Assembly (NCBI GenBank): GCA_963975575.1
Contig: CAXBHL010000001.1
Location: forward strand, 1,612,001 to 1,676,000
Direction: 5' to 3'
From: UBA6054 sp963975575
GTDB taxonomy: Bacteria; Planctomycetota; Phycisphaerae; Phycisphaerales; UBA1924
DNA: 64,000 bases
The notes under the pieces are model-generated. The model ran no database searches and had not been told where the DNA came from. It saw only the letters and a program-made list of their open reading frames with translations. Position numbers and translations under genes: made by a program. This document shows positions 62,142 through 64,000 of this stretch, one piece after another; position 1 is the first letter of the stretch, and the number at the start of each line of letters is the position of its first letter.

Positions 62142-63590
62142 ATGAGTCTTCGCCTGAAGTTCGGTCTGGTGATGCTGCTGCTGGGCGCGGTGCTGGTGGT
62201 CAACGTCGGTGCCTCGGTCTGGGGGCTGCTGTTCCTGCGCCGGGAGCTGAGCTGGCCCTTGGAGAGCATCCAGGCGGTCATGAACGGGCTGCACGACATC
62301 AAGCGGTCCGGCGAGAGGCAGGCGGCGTTGCTGGGGGACGGCCGGCTGGACCAGGGGGGGTGGGCGCCCGACCCGGAGGCGTTCGACGCGTTGGCCGACG
62401 AGATCGACGGGGCGTTGGACCGGCTCGAGGGCCTGCCGACCGTGCGGGTGCGATCGGGCATCTCGAACATACGGAACCTGCGGTCGCGGAGCGACGAGAT
62501 CCGGCGTGCCGCGGCCGCGGCGATGCCGCAGGCCGGAGCCGAGCAGCAGGGTGCGCTCGTCGCGATGATCGATGCCCGCCACGAGCTGATCGAGCGGATC
62601 GAGGGGCGGATCCTCGACGACGCGGAGCTGGCGGTCGGGCACGGCGACCGGCTGCGGGCGCTGGTGCTGATCATCCTGATCGTGTCCGTGACGGGCGCGG
62701 GCGCGATCGCGGTGCTGATGTCGATGCTTATCCGCAGGTGGGTGCTGGTGCCGCTGGAGATCCTGCGGGAGGGGGCGGAGCGGCTCGGCCGGGGCGACTT
62801 CGAGCATCGCATCCCGGTCACGGCCCGGGACGAGTTTGGGCGGCTGGGGGACGAGTTCAACGAGATGGCCGGGCTGATCAAGGCCATGCAGGACGAGCGG
62901 GTCGAGCGCGAGCGGATGGCCGCCATGGGCGAGATGGCCCGACGCATCGTCCACAACCTGCGGACCCCGCTGGCGGGCATCCGCAACCTGGCCGAGACCA
63001 CCCGCTCGGAGTTGGAGCCGGGCTCGGATTTGATCGGGGTGCAGGACCGCATCATGTCGTCGGTGGACCGGTTCGAGGGCTGGCTCTCGGAGATGCTCCG
63101 TGCGTCGAGCCCGATCGAGCTGGACCCGAGGCCGTTCTCGCCGCGGGCGATTGTCGGATCGGTGGTCGAGTCGCACGTGGACGCGGCCAGAGCACGCGGG
63201 CTGACGATCCGGGCCGATCTCGACGGGCTGCCGGAGGAGGCGGTGGGCGATCCGGCCCACCTCGAGCACGCGCTGACGGCGCTGGTGAGCAACGCCGTGG
63301 AGTTCGGGCCCCACGGGTCCGAGGTGCGCATCGAGGGCGGCTGCGGGGGTGGTTATTGGTCCGTCCGCGTGGTCGATTCGGGGCCGGGCGTGCCGGAGGA
63401 CTTGCGTGCCGCGATCTTCAGACCATACTTTACAACGAGGCAAGGCGGCACTGGCATCGGGCTTGCACTGGTCAAACGGGTCGCGGACCAGCACGGGGGC
63501 ACGATCACCGTGCGATCCCCCGTGGACGCCGATTCGGGCGTCGGGACCGCGTTTGAGCTCCGACTGCCGACCGGCGCCGGGGACGGGTAG
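62142..63590 (+). CDS. membrane sensor histidine kinase
   Basis: A 482-residue kinase. TM1 is at about 7-30 (FGLVMLLLGAVLVVNVGAS), with a periplasmic sensor region to about 165 and TM2 at about 168-195. The HAMP linker spans about 195-245 (RRWVLVPLEILREGAERLGRG), and the H-box is at about 265-285 with phospho-acceptor in RRIVHNLRTPLAGI. The ATPase domain shows N box HALTALVSNAVEF, G1 VVDSGPGVP and G2 GGTGIGLALVKRV. It probably phosphorylates the response regulator that begins 40 bp downstream. The signal is unknown. Confidence 0.94.
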   Translation: MSLRLKFGLVMLLLGAVLVVNVGASVWGLLFLRRELSWPLESIQAVMNGLHDIKRSGERQAALLGDGRLDQGGWAPDPEAFDALADEIDGALDRLEGLPTVRVRSGISNIRNLRSRSDEIRRAAAAAMPQAGAEQQGALVAMIDARHELIERIEGRILDDAELAVGHGDRLRALVLIILIVSVTGAGAIAVLMSMLIRRWVLVPLEILREGAERLGRGDFEHRIPVTARDEFGRLGDEFNEMAGLIKAMQDERVERERMAAMGEMARRIVHNLRTPLAGIRNLAETTRSELEPGSDLIGVQDRIMSSVDRFEGWLSEMLRASSPIELDPRPFSPRAIVGSVVESHVDAARARGLTIRADLDGLPEEAVGDPAHLEHALTALVSNAVEFGPHGSEVRIEGGCGGGYWSVRVVDSGPGVPEDLRAAIFRPYFTTRQGGTGIGLALVKRVADQHGGTITVRSPVDADSGVGTAFELRLPTGAGDG

Positions 63591-63630
63591 GAAAAGCGTC
63601 GGCCACATCTGGCCGTCAGAGGCGAGGATT

Positions 63631-64000
63631 GTGGCCAGTATTCTGCTCATCGAGGACGACGAGGATCTGCGCTTCACCGTGGCGCGAGCCCTGAAGAAGG
63701 AGGGGCACGCGGTGGATGAGGCCGGGGCCGTCGCCGAGGCGGACGGTCTCTTCGGAGCCCGGGCCTACGACATGGTCGTGACCGACGTGCACCTCGGTTC
63801 GGAATCCGGGATCGATTTTGTCGAGCGGGTCCGGTCGGAGGGGTTTGCGGGCGGCGTGATCGTGGTCACCGCCTTCGGGACCGTCGATGACGCGGTGCGC
63901 GCGATGAAGCTCGGGGCCGACGACTACCTGCAGAAGCCGGTACGACTGCAGGAACTGATCCTGATCGTGGACCGGCTGCTGGAGCTGCGCGATCAACGCC
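63631..64000 (+). CDS. response regulator, 5' part only
   Basis: The first 123 codons of a response regulator that runs off the right edge. A GTG start with GAGG upstream is followed by a full receiver domain: ASILLIEDDEDLRF (acidic pair), phospho-acceptor Asp in MVVTDVHLG, the Thr in VIVVTAFGTV and the Lys in DDYLQKPVRLQEL. The TAFGTVDDAVRAMKLGADDYL region is closest to NtrC-type regulators, so an AAA+ sigma54 activator domain may follow outside the window. It pairs with the preceding kinase. Confidence 0.9.
   Translation, partial: MASILLIEDDEDLRFTVARALKKEGHAVDEAGAVAEADGLFGARAYDMVVTDVHLGSESGIDFVERVRSEGFAGGVIVVTAFGTVDDAVRAMKLGADDYLQKPVRLQELILIVDRLLELRDQR

Overview
The window reads as the chromosome of a high-GC planctomycete, most likely of the Phycisphaerae/Phycisphaerales type. 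The indicators are: three secreted proteins that share a Cys-rich EF-hand/dockerin-like C-terminal tail ending in Gly-Cys-Pro; a prepilin-type protein with an H-X9-DG motif; an imuA-imuB-dnaE2 mutagenesis cassette; many GTG/TTG starts with little or no Shine-Dalgarno; and tRNA genes without an encoded CCA. This placement is inferred from gene content; no 16S rRNA gene is present.

Layout. 1-9.3 kb: the end of an M24 peptidase, gpmA, comB, a two-partner secretion pair (TpsB then TpsA, minus strand), a small lipoprotein, an EF-hand protein, tRNA-Met(CAT) and tatA. 9.3-15 kb: an unusual folD, ligA with a coupled CYTH gene, and an FAD oxidoreductase with an SRPBCC protein. 15.1-21.1 kb: imuA, imuB and dnaE2. 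dnaE2 carries an inserted 450-bp element with 35-bp inverted repeats and its own four-helix-bundle (23S rRNA IVS/S23-type) gene, and the insertion keeps the dnaE2 frame open. 21-25 kb: a BON-MscS channel, the pxpBCA 5-oxoprolinase operon and tRNA-Phe. 25-41 kb: an ABC ATPase, two glycosyltransferases, a CotH/lamin-tail protein, hppD, gmhA, a solute-binding protein, pyk, thiS, an aminopeptidase P, a receiver-like protein and tilS. 41-48 kb: two membrane proteins and an arginine/ornithine succinyltransferase-type catabolic operon (M20 hydrolase, class III aminotransferase, astA, astD) lacking astB and a classical astE. 48-61 kb: an accessory-looking region with a large lipoprotein, an AT-rich stretch, two transposase remnants, a 14-blade FG-GAP protein, a Ser/Thr kinase, a decayed UvrD-like helicase, a fragment related to the lipoprotein, a perfect 30-bp palindrome and a second FG-GAP protein. 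61-64 kb: a prepilin-like protein, a sensor kinase and the start of a response regulator.

Functional links. imuA-imuB-dnaE2 forms one translesion-synthesis operon, with a promoter/inverted-repeat overlap just before imuA that suggests control by a repressor. TpsB should export TpsA. pxpB, pxpC and pxpA overlap by 4 bp each and encode one enzyme complex. The ast-like genes are consecutive and partly overlapping. TilS in this window modifies a CAT-anticodon tRNA(Ile), and the tRNA here has a CAT anticodon. The most unusual item is the element inside dnaE2. Next are a FolD whose three classical catalytic positions are all substituted and the cluster of transposon and gene remnants around the kinase/FG-GAP pair.
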